A stretch of 36,872 bases of DNA, from NCBI GenBank assembly GCA_035512595.1, contig DATKDU010000094.1, positions 1-36,872 on the forward strand, written 5' to 3'. How positions within the stretch are numbered: the stretch's first letter is position 1; each line of letters starts with the position of its first letter. The notes under the pieces were generated by a model. The model was given only the letters and a program-made list of their open reading frames with translations, searched no databases and was not told the origin of the DNA. The DNA comes from DATKDU01 sp035512595. Lineage in GTDB: Bacteria > Planctomycetota > Planctomycetia > Pirellulales > Pirellulaceae. The position numbers and the translations under genes were made by a program. Positions 1-8,274 of this stretch are shown piece after piece.

Positions 1-108
1 CCCGCCTGCCGAGATGCCGCCGGAACTCTGGCGACTTCCGCTACTGGCGGGTAGAATGAATCTCCCGCCCTGGTTTCCCCCGCCCCTCGCCCACCGAACC
101 ATCCCGCC

Positions 109-2310
109 ATGCGGATCGGACTTGCTTTATCGAAGCGCGTCGTGCTGGCGCTGGCCGCTTGGGGATATGCCGCGGCCAATTCACCCGCGGCAGAACCGAC
201 CGTCAGCTTCGAGCTCGATGTCCAGCCGATCCTCGTAGCCAGCGGGTGCAGCACGGGCCCTTGTCACGGTAAATCGCGGGGCCAGAACGGTTTTCAGCTC
301 TCGCTCCTCTGCTTCGACCCCGAGTTTGACTACGCCGCTTTGGTCCGAAATGCCCGCGGCCGCCGCGTCTTTCCCGGCGCGCCGGAGCAGAGCCTGATCC
401 TGCAAAAAGCCGCCGGCATTCTCCCGCACGGCGGCGGCGTGCGGCTTCCAGTCGCTGGCCCCGATTACGAGACGCTGCGGAAATGGATCGCCGAAGGTGC
501 GCCTCGGCGGCGCGAAAGCGAGCCTAAACTGACCGGCGTAAGGCTGTCGATGGCCGAGGCGTCTCTTAAGCCGAAGGAGTCGCAGAAGCTCGGCGCTGTC
601 GCGAGCTACAGCGATGGCACCAGCCGCGACGTTACGGCGCAAACGACGTTTCAATCGAACGAAAGCGCGATCGTTGCCGTCAGCCGCGACGGGACCATCA
701 CCGCCGGCCCGCTTCCGGGCGAGGCGACGATCATGGCCCGTTACATGGACGCCATCGCCACCTGCAACGTGGCGATTCCCATGCCGGGCGAAGTCCCCGC
801 CGAAGTCTACGCCCAGCTTCCGCGAAAGAACTTCATCGACGAGCTGGTGTGGGCGAAGCTGCAATCGCTGTCGATCACGCCGTCGGCGCCGTGCGACGAC
901 GCCACGTTCATCCGCCGCGCCTCGTGCGATCTGATCGGCCGCTTGCCGACGCCAGATGAAGTGCGGTCCTTCCTGGCCGATACGTCGAGCGAAAAACGGG
1001 AGAAGCTGGTCGATGTGTTGCTGGCCCGTCCGGAGTATGCCGACTTCTGGGCCAACAAGTGGGCCGACCTGTTGCGTCCCAATCCGTACCGCGTCGGCAT
1101 CAAGGCGGTCTTCAACTACGACCAGTTCATCCGCGACAGCTTCCGCCAAAACAAGCCGTACGATCAGTTCGTTCGCGACCTGGTGACCGCTCAGGGGAGC
1201 ACCTGGAAGAACGGAGCGACCGTTCTGTTCCGTGACCGCCGCACGCCGGATGAGATCACGCCGCTGGTGAGCCAGCTCTTTTTGGGCGTGCGGCTGGAAT
1301 GCGCCAAGTGCCACCATCATCCGTTCGAGAAATGGGGGCAAGACGATTTTTACAGCTTCGCGGCCTACTTCGCCCGGCTCGATCACAAGGGGACCGGTCT
1401 CTCGCCGCCAATCTCTGGTGGCGAGGAAATCGTTCTGACCGGCAAGCGGGGGGAAGTGAAGCATCCGGTCACGGGTGCCGTATTGCCGCCGCGGCCGCTG
1501 TTCGGCACGGCGGCTCCCGTCGAGCAGGAGGGGGATCCGCGCGAGTCACTTGCCGCCTGGATGACTTCCGAACAGAACGATTACTTCGCACAGGTGATCG
1601 CCAATCGACTGTGGGCCGACCTGATGGGGCGCGGCCTCGTCGAGCCGGTCGATGATCTGCGGGCGACGAATCCGGCGTCGAATCCGCCGCTTTTGGCCGC
1701 ACTGGGCGAGCACCTGCGCGAACAAAAGTTCGATCTGAAGAAACTCTTGCGCGCGATCGCCACGTCACATGTCTACTCCCTCAGCACGACTCCCACCGAG
1801 CGGAACGTTTCCGACACGCGGAACCACTCGCGGCGGTACCGCTCGCGGCTGCGCGCGGAGGTGCTGGCCGACGCGTTTGCCGACATCTCGGGGGTGCCGG
1901 AAGACTTCGCCGCCATGCCCCCCGGTTCGCGAGCGACGCAGCTCTGGACCCATCGCATCGGCTCGACGTTCCTCGACACGTTTGGCCGCCCCGATCCCAA
2001 CCAGGATCCCCCCTGCGAACGGATGGCGGACGGCTCGGTGACGCAGAGCCTGCACCTGATGAATGCCCCCGATCTGTTCCGCAAGGTCACCAGCGACGAA
2101 GGAAGAGCCGCGAAATTGGCTGCCAGCGAACTTGCGCCGGAGAAAATCGCCGAAGATCTGTACCTGCTCTGCTACGGCCGCCTGCCGACGGCGGAAGAAC
2201 TGGCCGTCGCCCAGCAGGTCTTTTCGGCGGAAGGCGCCACGCGCCGGCAGGCAACCGAGGATCTGCTCTGGGCGCTGCTCAACACGCCGGAGTTTGTGTT
2301 CAACGACTAA
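109..2310 (+). CDS. DUF1549/DUF1553 exported cytochrome-type protein with Ig-like domain
   Basis: A 733-residue exported protein of the planctomycete DUF1549/DUF1553 type. The N-terminus is a signal peptide (basic start, hydrophobic residues 10-22). A PSCyt1-like segment follows with a widely spaced haem-type motif, C47-x4-C52-H53. A bacterial Ig-like (BIG2) stretch lies near 140-225, DUF1549 at about 240-445 and DUF1553 at about 480-730. DUF1549 holds a canonical C398-A-K-C401-H402 followed by HHPFEKW. The family is expanded in planctomycetes and is thought to be periplasmic and redox-related; its substrate is unknown. The usual neighbour is a DUF1501 protein, but here a PPC-domain protein follows after one base, so the two are probably cotranscribed. 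The ATG start gives a clean signal peptide, though no Shine-Dalgarno is visible. Confidence 0.93.
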   Translation: MRIGLALSKRVVLALAAWGYAAANSPAAEPTVSFELDVQPILVASGCSTGPCHGKSRGQNGFQLSLLCFDPEFDYAALVRNARGRRVFPGAPEQSLILQKAAGILPHGGGVRLPVAGPDYETLRKWIAEGAPRRRESEPKLTGVRLSMAEASLKPKESQKLGAVASYSDGTSRDVTAQTTFQSNESAIVAVSRDGTITAGPLPGEATIMARYMDAIATCNVAIPMPGEVPAEVYAQLPRKNFIDELVWAKLQSLSITPSAPCDDATFIRRASCDLIGRLPTPDEVRSFLADTSSEKREKLVDVLLARPEYADFWANKWADLLRPNPYRVGIKAVFNYDQFIRDSFRQNKPYDQFVRDLVTAQGSTWKNGATVLFRDRRTPDEITPLVSQLFLGVRLECAKCHHHPFEKWGQDDFYSFAAYFARLDHKGTGLSPPISGGEEIVLTGKRGEVKHPVTGAVLPPRPLFGTAAPVEQEGDPRESLAAWMTSEQNDYFAQVIANRLWADLMGRGLVEPVDDLRATNPASNPPLLAALGEHLREQKFDLKKLLRAIATSHVYSLSTTPTERNVSDTRNHSRRYRSRLRAEVLADAFADISGVPEDFAAMPPGSRATQLWTHRIGSTFLDTFGRPDPNQDPPCERMADGSVTQSLHLMNAPDLFRKVTSDEGRAAKLAASELAPEKIAEDLYLLCYGRLPTAEELAVAQQVFSAEGATRRQATEDLLWALLNTPEFVFND

Positions 2311-2311
2311 C

Positions 2312-3940
2312 ATGCTCCGCCATTTCCCACAACGGGCCGCCTTCGTCGCCCTCGCCGCGCTACTGACAACCGGCGCCAGCGCCGCGCCCCCCGAAGTCAC
2401 CTCCTTCTCCCCCACCGGCATTCAGCGCGGCCAAACCGCGGAGATCGCCGTTGCCGGAAATCTGCCCGGCTGGCCACTGCAAATCTGGACGGAGTTTCCC
2501 GGCCTGACGATTGAGCCCGCTGCCGACAAGGGGAAGCTCAAGGTCACCGCCGCGGCCGACGCCCCCGCCGGCATTCACTGGATTCGCCTCGCCAACGGCG
2601 AAGGGGCTTCGGCCCCGCGCCCCTTCTTCGTGGGCACTTTGCCGGAGATCGAAGAGAAGGAACCCAATCAGACGCTGGCCGAAGCAACGCCAATCAGCAA
2701 CTCGTCGGTCGTCAGCGGCAAGCTGGCCAAGCGCGGCGACGTCGATCTGTTTGCGGTCACGCTTCAGCCGGGGCAGACGCTGGTCGCCGATTTGCTGGCG
2801 AATGAGGTCCTCGGCTCGCCGATGGACGCGGTGCTGCAATTGTGCGATCAGTCGGGAACGATTCTCGCCCAGCAGCACGACACGCGGGGCCTGGATCCGC
2901 GGCTGGTCTTTGCCGCACCGGCCGCCGGAACGTATTACGTGCGATTGTTCGCCTTCCCGTCGCAGCCCGACAGCTCGATCAATTTTGCCGGCGGGGACAA
3001 CTACCTCTATCGCCTGACGCTAACGACCGGGCCGTTCGTCGATCACACGCTGCCGCTGGCCGTGACTCGCGAGACTGCGGCCGACTTGACGCTCGCCGGC
3101 TGGAATCTACCGTCCTCCGTGGTGCGCCTGGAGCCGGCAGCGCATCTGTGGCGCGAATCGTGGTTCTGGCAGCCGCCCGATGCCGAGGGGCTCTTGCCGC
3201 TGCGGCTGGTCGATCATCCATCGCTGGTTGTCGCGCCGTCGGCCAGTCCGGAAATGCCGCAGCCGGCGTCTGTGCCGGCAATCCTCACCGGCGAGCTTGA
3301 ATCGCCGCGCGATGTGGATGCCGTGGCAATCGAAGCCAAGAAGGGTCAGCGGCTGGAGATCAAGGTCGCTTCCGAAAGTCTCGGCTACGAAGCCGATCCG
3401 GTCGTGGCGGTCGTTGATGCCGCCGGCAAGAGCCTCGCTGAAAACGACGACGGCCGCCGTAACGAGCGTGATGCGGCAATCAGCTTCACCGCGCCTGCCG
3501 ACGGTACGTACCAGGTGCAGATTCGCGACCTGCACGGCCGCGGGGGATTGCGGATGGTTTACACGTGTACGATTGCGGAAGCGAGTCCTGATTACGCGCT
3601 GTCGATTGCCGCCGGCGGCTATCGAGTCGCGCCGGAATCGATGGTTGAGATTCCGGTCACCATCAATCGCGTCGGCGGCTTCAAGGACGAGATCGAGATT
3701 GCCGCGGTCGGGCTGCCAGCGGGCGTAACGGCGGAGGTGGTCAAATCCCCCGGCGAAGGTGACGCATCCAAATCGGTCAAGCTGCTCCTCAAGGCTGCGG
3801 CGGATGCCCAGGGCGGGCCGCTGCGGATCGTGGGCAAATCCGCCGGCACAACGCCACGGGAGCGGACCGCGACGTTCGAATCGACGCAAGGGACGGCGAA
3901 GTTTCTCCACCGGGATCTTTGGCTGTCGGCGGGAAAGTAG
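2312..3940 (+). CDS. Exported PPC-domain (pre-peptidase C-terminal) protein
   Basis: A 542-residue exported protein. The start at 2312 lies one base after the preceding stop and begins a clear signal peptide (MLRHFPQRAAFVALAALL, cleavage near ASA-A). An IPT/TIG-like segment (about 27-105) precedes two PPC-type beta-sandwich domains. The first, at about 110-240, has EPNQTLAEA and GDVDLFAVTL. The second, at about 318-428, has PRDVDAVAIEA and the typical APADGTYQVQIRD. A further beta-rich domain ends the protein at FLHRDLWLSAGK. PPC domains usually bind or stabilise other secreted modules. No catalytic domain is visible, so it may be a partner of the upstream haem-type protein. The same frame is open further upstream inside the previous gene, but that part is not a plausible N-terminus. 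Confidence 0.9.
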   Translation: MLRHFPQRAAFVALAALLTTGASAAPPEVTSFSPTGIQRGQTAEIAVAGNLPGWPLQIWTEFPGLTIEPAADKGKLKVTAAADAPAGIHWIRLANGEGASAPRPFFVGTLPEIEEKEPNQTLAEATPISNSSVVSGKLAKRGDVDLFAVTLQPGQTLVADLLANEVLGSPMDAVLQLCDQSGTILAQQHDTRGLDPRLVFAAPAAGTYYVRLFAFPSQPDSSINFAGGDNYLYRLTLTTGPFVDHTLPLAVTRETAADLTLAGWNLPSSVVRLEPAAHLWRESWFWQPPDAEGLLPLRLVDHPSLVVAPSASPEMPQPASVPAILTGELESPRDVDAVAIEAKKGQRLEIKVASESLGYEADPVVAVVDAAGKSLAENDDGRRNERDAAISFTAPADGTYQVQIRDLHGRGGLRMVYTCTIAEASPDYALSIAAGGYRVAPESMVEIPVTINRVGGFKDEIEIAAVGLPAGVTAEVVKSPGEGDASKSVKLLLKAAADAQGGPLRIVGKSAGTTPRERTATFESTQGTAKFLHRDLWLSAGK

Positions 3941-4045
3941 GCCCCTTGCTCCGCAAGGGCCCGAATTACTCGCCAACGTAGCGCTACGGAAAAGCTGACG
4001 CGACAGCAAGCGGATGTTCTGTCCCTCGCGGAGCGAGGGGACTAC
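3941..4045. repeat. Pair of short palindromic repeats after the PPC gene
   Basis: Two related hairpins. The first has arms 3943-3949 and 3953-3959 (CCCTTGC/GCAAGGG, loop TCC). The second has arms 4023-4029 and 4033-4039 (CCCTCGC/GCGAGGG, loop GGA). Both have a 7-bp stem and a three-base loop, and neither is followed by a T-run. They look like REP-type elements of the kind scattered in planctomycete intergenic DNA; they could also act in 3'-end formation. Confidence 0.55.
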
Positions 4046-4186
4046 ATTGCTAGCGTCAATCCAGCCAATCTCGGCAAACTCTGCCGATTCTTCCGGTCGC
4101 GTTGACTTTGCCGAAAGTTCCAGTCGGGCAAGGTCCGATATTCCGGCTGCCACACCGTAGGTTCGCCCTGCGCTTGGCACTCCCCT

Positions 4187-4194
4187 GGAAAGGA
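4187..4194 (+). promoter_or_regulatory. Ribosome binding site of the outer-membrane-type protein gene
   Basis: GGAAAGGA lies 8 bases before the ATG at 4203. It is one of the few convincing Shine-Dalgarno sites in the window and fixes the start of the downstream gene. Confidence 0.6.
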
Positions 4195-4202
4195 CCACAA
4201 AA

Positions 4203-5450
4203 ATGCGCTCCCTTTGCCAATTCCGTTGCCTGTGTCTTACGGCGGCCTGCGCGCTGGCCGGTGCTCCTGCCGGTCTCGTGGCGCAGCAGCCGACGCTCCG
4301 CTATTCCCCCAGCGCAGCCCGGCCGGTGATGCAGCATGCGGAAGACGAAGAGGAACGGGGGTTCTCCCGCGCGGTCGGAGCGGGCGTCCGCCAGGCCGCG
4401 CACATGGGACCAGCACGCAGCCGCGTGCGCACGGCACAAGGCTATCGCGAGGAAATCATGCCGGAGACGATCGGCGCCCCGGCGGCCAATGAACGCATCA
4501 TCATCGACGAAGGAAGCACGATGGGGATGCCCCTGCACGGCCATTATCCCGGCGACGACTGCGCCACCTGCGGTCCGCGCTGGCAGGGACGCACTTACGG
4601 CGGCGATCCGGCGTGCGGCGAATGCTGCCCGCTGCCGTGTTTTCGCATCGACAATATCGAGCTGTTTGCCGGGGCGCACGGCTTCACAGGGCCGAACAAC
4701 CGCGGCTCCGGCAGCTTCGGCTTTCACGAAGGCATCAACGCGGGAATGCCGTTCATCTGCGGCCTGGCGATCCAGGGGGGGTACCAGGCGACGCAGAGTA
4801 ACTTCGAAGGCTCGTTTTTCACGCCCGACGACCGGACGCAGTCGTTCGTCACCGTCGGCGCGTTCCGCCGCGTCGATCTCGGCCTGCAAGGGGGCGTGGT
4901 GGTCGATTACCTGGGGGACAAGTGGGACTGCGACATCAACCTGGCGCAGCTTCGCGGCGAGTTGAGCTGGCGGATGCCCTGCGACCATGAGTTCGGGTTC
5001 TGGTTCGCAGCCGGGCTCGACCGGAGCACGATCTCGGCGCGCGAGGTGCAATTCCCGCTTCCGGGCGGCGAGGAGGACACGATCACGATCACCGACGGCC
5101 AGTTCATCGTCCAGCCCCTGGACATCTACGCTTTCTTCTACCGCAAGCAGTTCGCCTGCGGCGGCGAAGGGCGGCTGTGGGGCGGATTCACGGACGACAG
5201 CCGCGGCCTCTTGGGCGGGAACATCCGTCTGCCGGTATCGACGTGCCTCTCTTTCACGACGGACCTCCTCTATATCATGCCCAGCGAGTCGTCGCCGACG
5301 TCCTTTACCGAGGAAGCGTGGAACGTCTCCTTCAACCTCGTCTGGACCCCCCGCTTCCGCGACCGCTGCGGGCCGAACTATTGCCGGCCGCTGTTCGACG
5401 TGGCCAACAACGGGTCGTTCGTGGTGAAGGCGGACCCGGTGCGAGAGTAG
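4203..5450 (+). CDS. BBP7/DUF6666-like outer-membrane beta-barrel protein
   Basis: A 415-residue protein with a signal peptide (MRSLCQFRCLCLTAACALAGAPAG, cleavage near VAQ-Q). A low-complexity linker to about residue 110 is followed by a Cys-rich stretch (DDCATCGPRW, CGECCPLPCF). The rest is alternating beta-strand sequence starting at IDNIELFAGAHGFTGP, with FHEGINAGMPF and repeated amphipathic strands to the C-terminus. This pattern resembles the planctomycete outer-membrane families BBP7 and DUF6666, predicted to be porin-like barrels. The exact family name is from memory of the motif. The gene stands alone with a good Shine-Dalgarno; the Cys-rich part may be disulfide-bonded or surface exposed. 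Confidence 0.8.
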   Translation: MRSLCQFRCLCLTAACALAGAPAGLVAQQPTLRYSPSAARPVMQHAEDEEERGFSRAVGAGVRQAAHMGPARSRVRTAQGYREEIMPETIGAPAANERIIIDEGSTMGMPLHGHYPGDDCATCGPRWQGRTYGGDPACGECCPLPCFRIDNIELFAGAHGFTGPNNRGSGSFGFHEGINAGMPFICGLAIQGGYQATQSNFEGSFFTPDDRTQSFVTVGAFRRVDLGLQGGVVVDYLGDKWDCDINLAQLRGELSWRMPCDHEFGFWFAAGLDRSTISAREVQFPLPGGEEDTITITDGQFIVQPLDIYAFFYRKQFACGGEGRLWGGFTDDSRGLLGGNIRLPVSTCLSFTTDLLYIMPSESSPTSFTEEAWNVSFNLVWTPRFRDRCGPNYCRPLFDVANNGSFVVKADPVRE

Positions 5451-5559
5451 GTTCGGTAGAGATTGGAGGTCGGAGGTCAGACGAGGTCGAGCACGTGCCC
5501 GTCGCGAAACAGGACGTCGGGTCCGCGCGGCGTCCCCCAGCTTGACATAGCAGTATCAC

Positions 5560-5799
5560 CGGCCGGCCGCTTCCGCCAGCTTCTCGGTCCGCCAGCTTCT
5601 CGGTCCGCTGGCACAACCGCTTCGTCAGCGTCTCGGTGACATCCCAAGACTTCTCCAGCGGCGTTTCGATCATCCCCAGCCAACTGACCACGCCGCCAGC
5701 CGTCTGCAGCAGCCGCAGACTCCCCCGCAGACGAATCCGGTCAAATCCACTCAGCACCCCTAGAATCTGCGCTCCTTGTCGCTGTAAAAACTTCTTCAT
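5560..5799 (-). pseudogene. Decayed N-terminal fragment of a multicopy mobile-type gene family
   Basis: Reading minus from 5799, the translation starts MKKFLQRQGAQILGVLSGFD and continues RIRLRGSLRLLQTAGGVVSW before losing meaning near 5600. The pattern FL-x-GVLSGFDR-x-R-RGSLR is typical of the start of long proteins found in many copies in planctomycete and proteobacterial genomes, often near mobile DNA. Their function is unknown. Only about 65-75 residues remain, and a 16-bp tandem duplication at 5573-5604 shifts the frame. The minus frame stays open beyond this by chance into the upstream gene's 3' end, but that part is not homologous. The family assignment is from memory and moderately certain; that it is a fragment is clear from its length. 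Confidence 0.55.
5573..5604 (-). repeat. 16-bp tandem duplication disrupting a decayed gene
   Basis: The 16-base unit CCGCCAGCTTCTCGGT occurs twice head to tail (5573-5588 and 5589-5604). Since 16 is not a multiple of three, it shifts the frame of the minus-strand fragment it lies in. Confidence 0.8.
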
Positions 5800-5875
5800 G
5801 GCGTTGTCTCTGTGAAGAGAATGGCCTTTCACCCACTCCGCTGCGGCCCCGCCGCGCTAGCTGGTACTCAGTGCC

Positions 5876-7159
5876 ATGACCGTCCTGCACTCCGACCTCG
5901 TCAACTCCTGCCGGGCCCAATTCCCAGCCTTGTCCCGCCGCGTGGGGGATTATCCGGCCGTGTATTTCGACGGACCCGGCGGTACGCAGGTGCCGCAGCG
6001 GGTGATCGACGCCGTGAGCCACTACCTGGCCCATACCAACGCCAACCATGGCGGGCTGTATGCCACGTCGCTGGAGAGCGATGAGCTCCTTGACGAAGTC
6101 CATCAGGGTGTGGCCGATTTTGTAGGCGCGCTCGACCAGGACGAGATCGTCTTCGGCCAGAACATGACGTCGCTGACGTTCGCCGTGTCGCGGGCCCTGG
6201 CGCGGACCTGGAAGCCGCGAGATGAGATCGTCGTGACGCGGCTCGATCACGACGCCAACGTGTCGCCGTGGGTGCTGGCGGCCCGCGATGCGGGGGCCAC
6301 CGTGCGGTGGGTCGATGTTCGCCCCGAGGACTGCACGCTCAACCTCGATCAATTCCAGCACACGATCAACGAGCGGACCAGGCTGGTTGCCGTCGGCTGT
6401 GCGTCGAACGCCACCGGCGGCATCAACCCCGTGCGGCAAATTGCCGACTGGGCCCATTCGATGGATGCGCTCGTCTATCTGGATGCGGTCCACCTGGCCC
6501 CGCACGCGCTGCTCGACGTCAATGAGCTGAGCGCCGACTTTCTCGCCTGCTCGGCCTACAAGTTTTTCGGGCCGCACGTCGGCATTCTGTGGGCGAAGCG
6601 CGAGTTGCTCGAGCAGCTCGATGCTTACAAGGTCCGTCCCGCGCCCGATTCGCCCCCTGGCAAGTGGATGACCGGCACGCAGAGCCACGAGGCAATGGCG
6701 GGGGCGCTGGCGGCGGTGGAGTATTTAGCCGATCTGGGGCGCGCGATCAACACCCCAAACCCTCACCCCAGCCCTCTCCCAGAGGGAGAGGGAGCCGATC
6801 GCCGGCGCGCCCTGGCCGCCGCCTATTCCGCAATCGGCCATTACGAACGGGAGCTGTGCGGACACTTGCTCGCCGGCTTGTCGCGCATTCCCGACATCCG
6901 CGTGTGGGGGATTGCCGATCCGGCCCGCCTGCACCAGCGGGTGGCGACCATTTCCCTTACCCACCGCCGCGCGACCGCGCCCCAACTGGCCGAGCACCTC
7001 GGCCGCCGCGGCATTTTCGCCTGGCACGGCAACTACTACGCCCTCAACCTGAGCGAAGAGCTGGGGCACGAGCCCAGCGGCATGCTCCGCGTGGGGCTGG
7101 TCCACTACAATACGAGGGAAGAAGTGGATCGGCTGCTGGCGGAGCTGGCGGCAATCTGA
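5876..7159 (+). CDS. Cysteine-desulfurase-like class V aminotransferase
   Basis: A 427-residue PLP enzyme of fold type I, class V. Visible motifs are YFDGPGGTQVP (30-40), NANHGGLYAT (55-64), LDHDANVSPW (123-132), H125 stacking on PLP, D203 in YLDAVHLAPH, and the Schiff-base Lys K229 in CSAYKFFGPHVG. It most resembles the VC1184-type cysteine desulfurase family rather than classical IscS or SufS, so the substrate is unsettled. Residues about 292-306 (TPNPHPSPLPEGEG) are an in-frame copy of a widespread palindromic repeat, in a loop between catalytic-core helices where homologues would have a shorter linker. It leads an operon with DUF971 (22-base gap) and a PHA_gran_rgn protein. Confidence 0.92.
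   Translation: MTVLHSDLVNSCRAQFPALSRRVGDYPAVYFDGPGGTQVPQRVIDAVSHYLAHTNANHGGLYATSLESDELLDEVHQGVADFVGALDQDEIVFGQNMTSLTFAVSRALARTWKPRDEIVVTRLDHDANVSPWVLAARDAGATVRWVDVRPEDCTLNLDQFQHTINERTRLVAVGCASNATGGINPVRQIADWAHSMDALVYLDAVHLAPHALLDVNELSADFLACSAYKFFGPHVGILWAKRELLEQLDAYKVRPAPDSPPGKWMTGTQSHEAMAGALAAVEYLADLGRAINTPNPHPSPLPEGEGADRRRALAAAYSAIGHYERELCGHLLAGLSRIPDIRVWGIADPARLHQRVATISLTHRRATAPQLAEHLGRRGIFAWHGNYYALNLSEELGHEPSGMLRVGLVHYNTREEVDRLLAELAAI
6752..6796 (+). repeat. SPLPEGEG-type palindromic repeat inside the aminotransferase gene
   Basis: Its core is a perfect hairpin, CCCTCTCCC (6772-6780), loop AGA, GGGAGAGGG (6784-6792), preceded by CCCTCACCCCAG. This is a common bacterial interspersed repeat, known when translated as PHPSPLPEGEG. 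It is read in frame and adds about 15 residues to the enzyme. Confidence 0.85.
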
Positions 7160-7181
7160 GTCCCGTAGGCGGTAGTTGAGA

Positions 7182-7502
7182 ATGGACCCGTATCCCACCA
7201 GCCTCAAACGCACCGACGATCGCCAACTGGAGATCCAGTGGAGCGACGGCGTCACGCGCCGCTACCGCTTTCGCGAATTGCGCGGAGCCTGCCCATGCGC
7301 GACCTGCCGCGAGAAGCGAAATGCTCTGCCCCCGGATCCCATGTCGCTCCCCGTGCTGTCGCAGGCGGAGCTGGCGCCGCTGTCGATCACTGGCATGAAG
7401 CCGGTCGGCAATTACGCCTATACCATCGCCTTCAGCGACGGCCATGACACGGGGATTTTTTCGTTTTCCCTGCTGCGTGAGCTCGGCGAAGAAGTGAAAT
7501 AG
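7182..7502 (+). CDS. DUF971 / GBBH-like N-terminal domain protein
   Basis: A 106-residue single-domain protein of the DUF971 (gamma-butyrobetaine hydroxylase-like N-terminal) family. Diagnostic patterns are LKRTDDRQLEIQWSDG, YRFRELRGACPCATCREKR with clustered Cys residues that could bind metal, the internal SITGMKPVGNYAYTIAFSDGH and the C-terminal GIFSFSLLRELGEE. In many bacteria such proteins sit near Fe-S or MRP/ApbC-type genes, which fits the cysteine-desulfurase-like gene 22 bases upstream. The ATG at 7182 is chosen; a TTG two codons earlier would add only two residues. A role in Fe-S cluster or protein maturation is inferred from context. Confidence 0.9.
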   Translation: MDPYPTSLKRTDDRQLEIQWSDGVTRRYRFRELRGACPCATCREKRNALPPDPMSLPVLSQAELAPLSITGMKPVGNYAYTIAFSDGHDTGIFSFSLLRELGEEVK

Positions 7503-7505
7503 GAG
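7501..7505 (+). promoter_or_regulatory. Shine-Dalgarno overlapping the DUF971 stop codon
   Basis: AGGAG begins within the TAG stop of the DUF971 gene and lies 6 bases before the next ATG (7512). The arrangement implies translational coupling. Confidence 0.65.
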
Positions 7506-7511
7506 TCAGCC

Positions 7512-7832
7512 ATGCCCAAAGTGACCGTGAAAGTGCCCCATCAAGGCGAACCCAAGGAGACCTTCGGCAAGATCCGCGGGGCGCTCGAGAAAACCGTGAA
7601 GGATTTTCAGGGAGTGGATTTGCAGCTCACCGACGGGGAGACGAGCGCAGATTTCAAGTTCCGCAGCATGGCCTTCACGATCACCGGCCGGGCCGAGGCC
7701 ACGCCCAGCGAAGTGGTCGTGGAAATCGATCTGCCGTTTGCCGCACTGATGTTCAAGGAAATGGCCGAAAAGGCGATCACGAAGAATGTGACGCGCTCCC
7801 TGGCCCCTCCCGCCAGCGACAAGCCCGGTTGA
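7512..7832 (+). CDS. Polyhydroxyalkanoic acid system (PHA_gran_rgn) family protein
   Basis: A 106-residue protein matching the PHA_gran_rgn family. It starts PKVTVKVPHQ, has the conserved LQLTDGETSADFKFRSMAFTITGRAEA core and VVVEIDLPFAALMFKEMAEKAI, and ends in a short disordered tail. It is predicted to be a small cytoplasmic alpha-beta protein. Despite the family name, members occur in bacteria with no PHA metabolism, and no PHA synthase or phasin is visible here. The Shine-Dalgarno overlaps the preceding stop, so it is the third gene of the operon that begins at 5876. Confidence 0.85.
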   Translation: MPKVTVKVPHQGEPKETFGKIRGALEKTVKDFQGVDLQLTDGETSADFKFRSMAFTITGRAEATPSEVVVEIDLPFAALMFKEMAEKAITKNVTRSLAPPASDKPG

Positions 7833-7932
7833 TGGACAGAAATGCATTTCCGTGCTTTCCGTGCTGCGTCCATCCATCAAGCCATGAACACGTGATAATG
7901 ATTGACACGCGTGCGGCGCTAAATGACCGCGT

Positions 7933-7951
7933 GTGAAAAAGATTTTTTCAC
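7933..7951. repeat. Perfect 8-bp inverted repeat with 3-base loop
   Basis: GTGAAAAA, loop GAT, TTTTTCAC. Its position about 100 bases beyond the end of the three-gene operon is compatible with a bidirectional terminator-like element, but the stem is AT-rich and weak. Confidence 0.4.
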
Positions 7952-8082
7952 CCGCCCCTGACGCGCACTCTTGTCGCGACATTCGCGCACCGCGGTGGCA
8001 ACCTTCGCAGCGCAGCGGACTTGCACGCAGCGACAAAGTGACCCTTGCGGTCTGTCAAGCGCTCGCTGCCGGCGGAGGGGAG

Positions 8083-8110
8083 TTGACGAATTGCAAAGCC
8101 CGCTTAAAGT
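8083..8110 (+). promoter_or_regulatory. Candidate sigma70-type promoter
   Basis: TTGACG (8083-8088), a 16-base spacer and TAAAGT (8105-8110). It is the best -35/-10 match seen in this gap. Transcription would start near 8117, about 410 bases before the next CDS. This is pattern matching only. Confidence 0.35.
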
Positions 8111-8160
8111 CGAAATGCAGTTCGTAACGCCGCGGGGGCGGCGACCATAACCTTGGAGAG

Positions 8161-8186
8161 TGATGCCACACGAGGCGGCATCATTT
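8161..8186 (+). terminator. Weak hairpin with short T-run
   Basis: TGATGCC (8161-8167) pairs with GGCATCA (8177-8183), followed by TTT. It lies about 45 bases downstream of the candidate start site of the 8083 promoter, so the pair could delimit a short transcript or an attenuated leader. Confidence 0.3.
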
Positions 8187-8258
8187 GATCTCATCGATTT
8201 CAGTCCATCCCAATGCGTGCCGCGCGGTTGCTCAGCAATCGGCGGCGGGTGATCGTGG

Positions 8259-8274
8259 GCGGCCGATCGGCCGC
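8259..8274. repeat. Perfect 16-bp palindrome
   Basis: GCGGCCGATCGGCCGC is fully self-complementary with no loop, as expected for a dimeric regulator site or a chance GC-rich palindrome. Confidence 0.35.

Larger units (their letters stand above)
5451..5875. other. Intergenic stretch with decayed gene fragment and short heptad repeat
   Basis: No intact gene. It holds two copies of a GGAGGTC heptad (5465-5478) and the minus-strand pseudogene fragment. A promoter for the plus-strand operon starting at 5876 must lie here, but no convincing -35/-10 pair was found. Confidence 0.6.

Noticed and set aside
181..1464. Long open frame antisense to the DUF1549 gene
   Set aside because: It is a GC-rich shadow of the real gene; the translation is Arg- and Ala-rich with no domain pattern.
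2063..2311. Upstream extension of the PPC gene
   Set aside because: It overlaps the end of the DUF1549 gene in another frame; the signal peptide starts at 2312.
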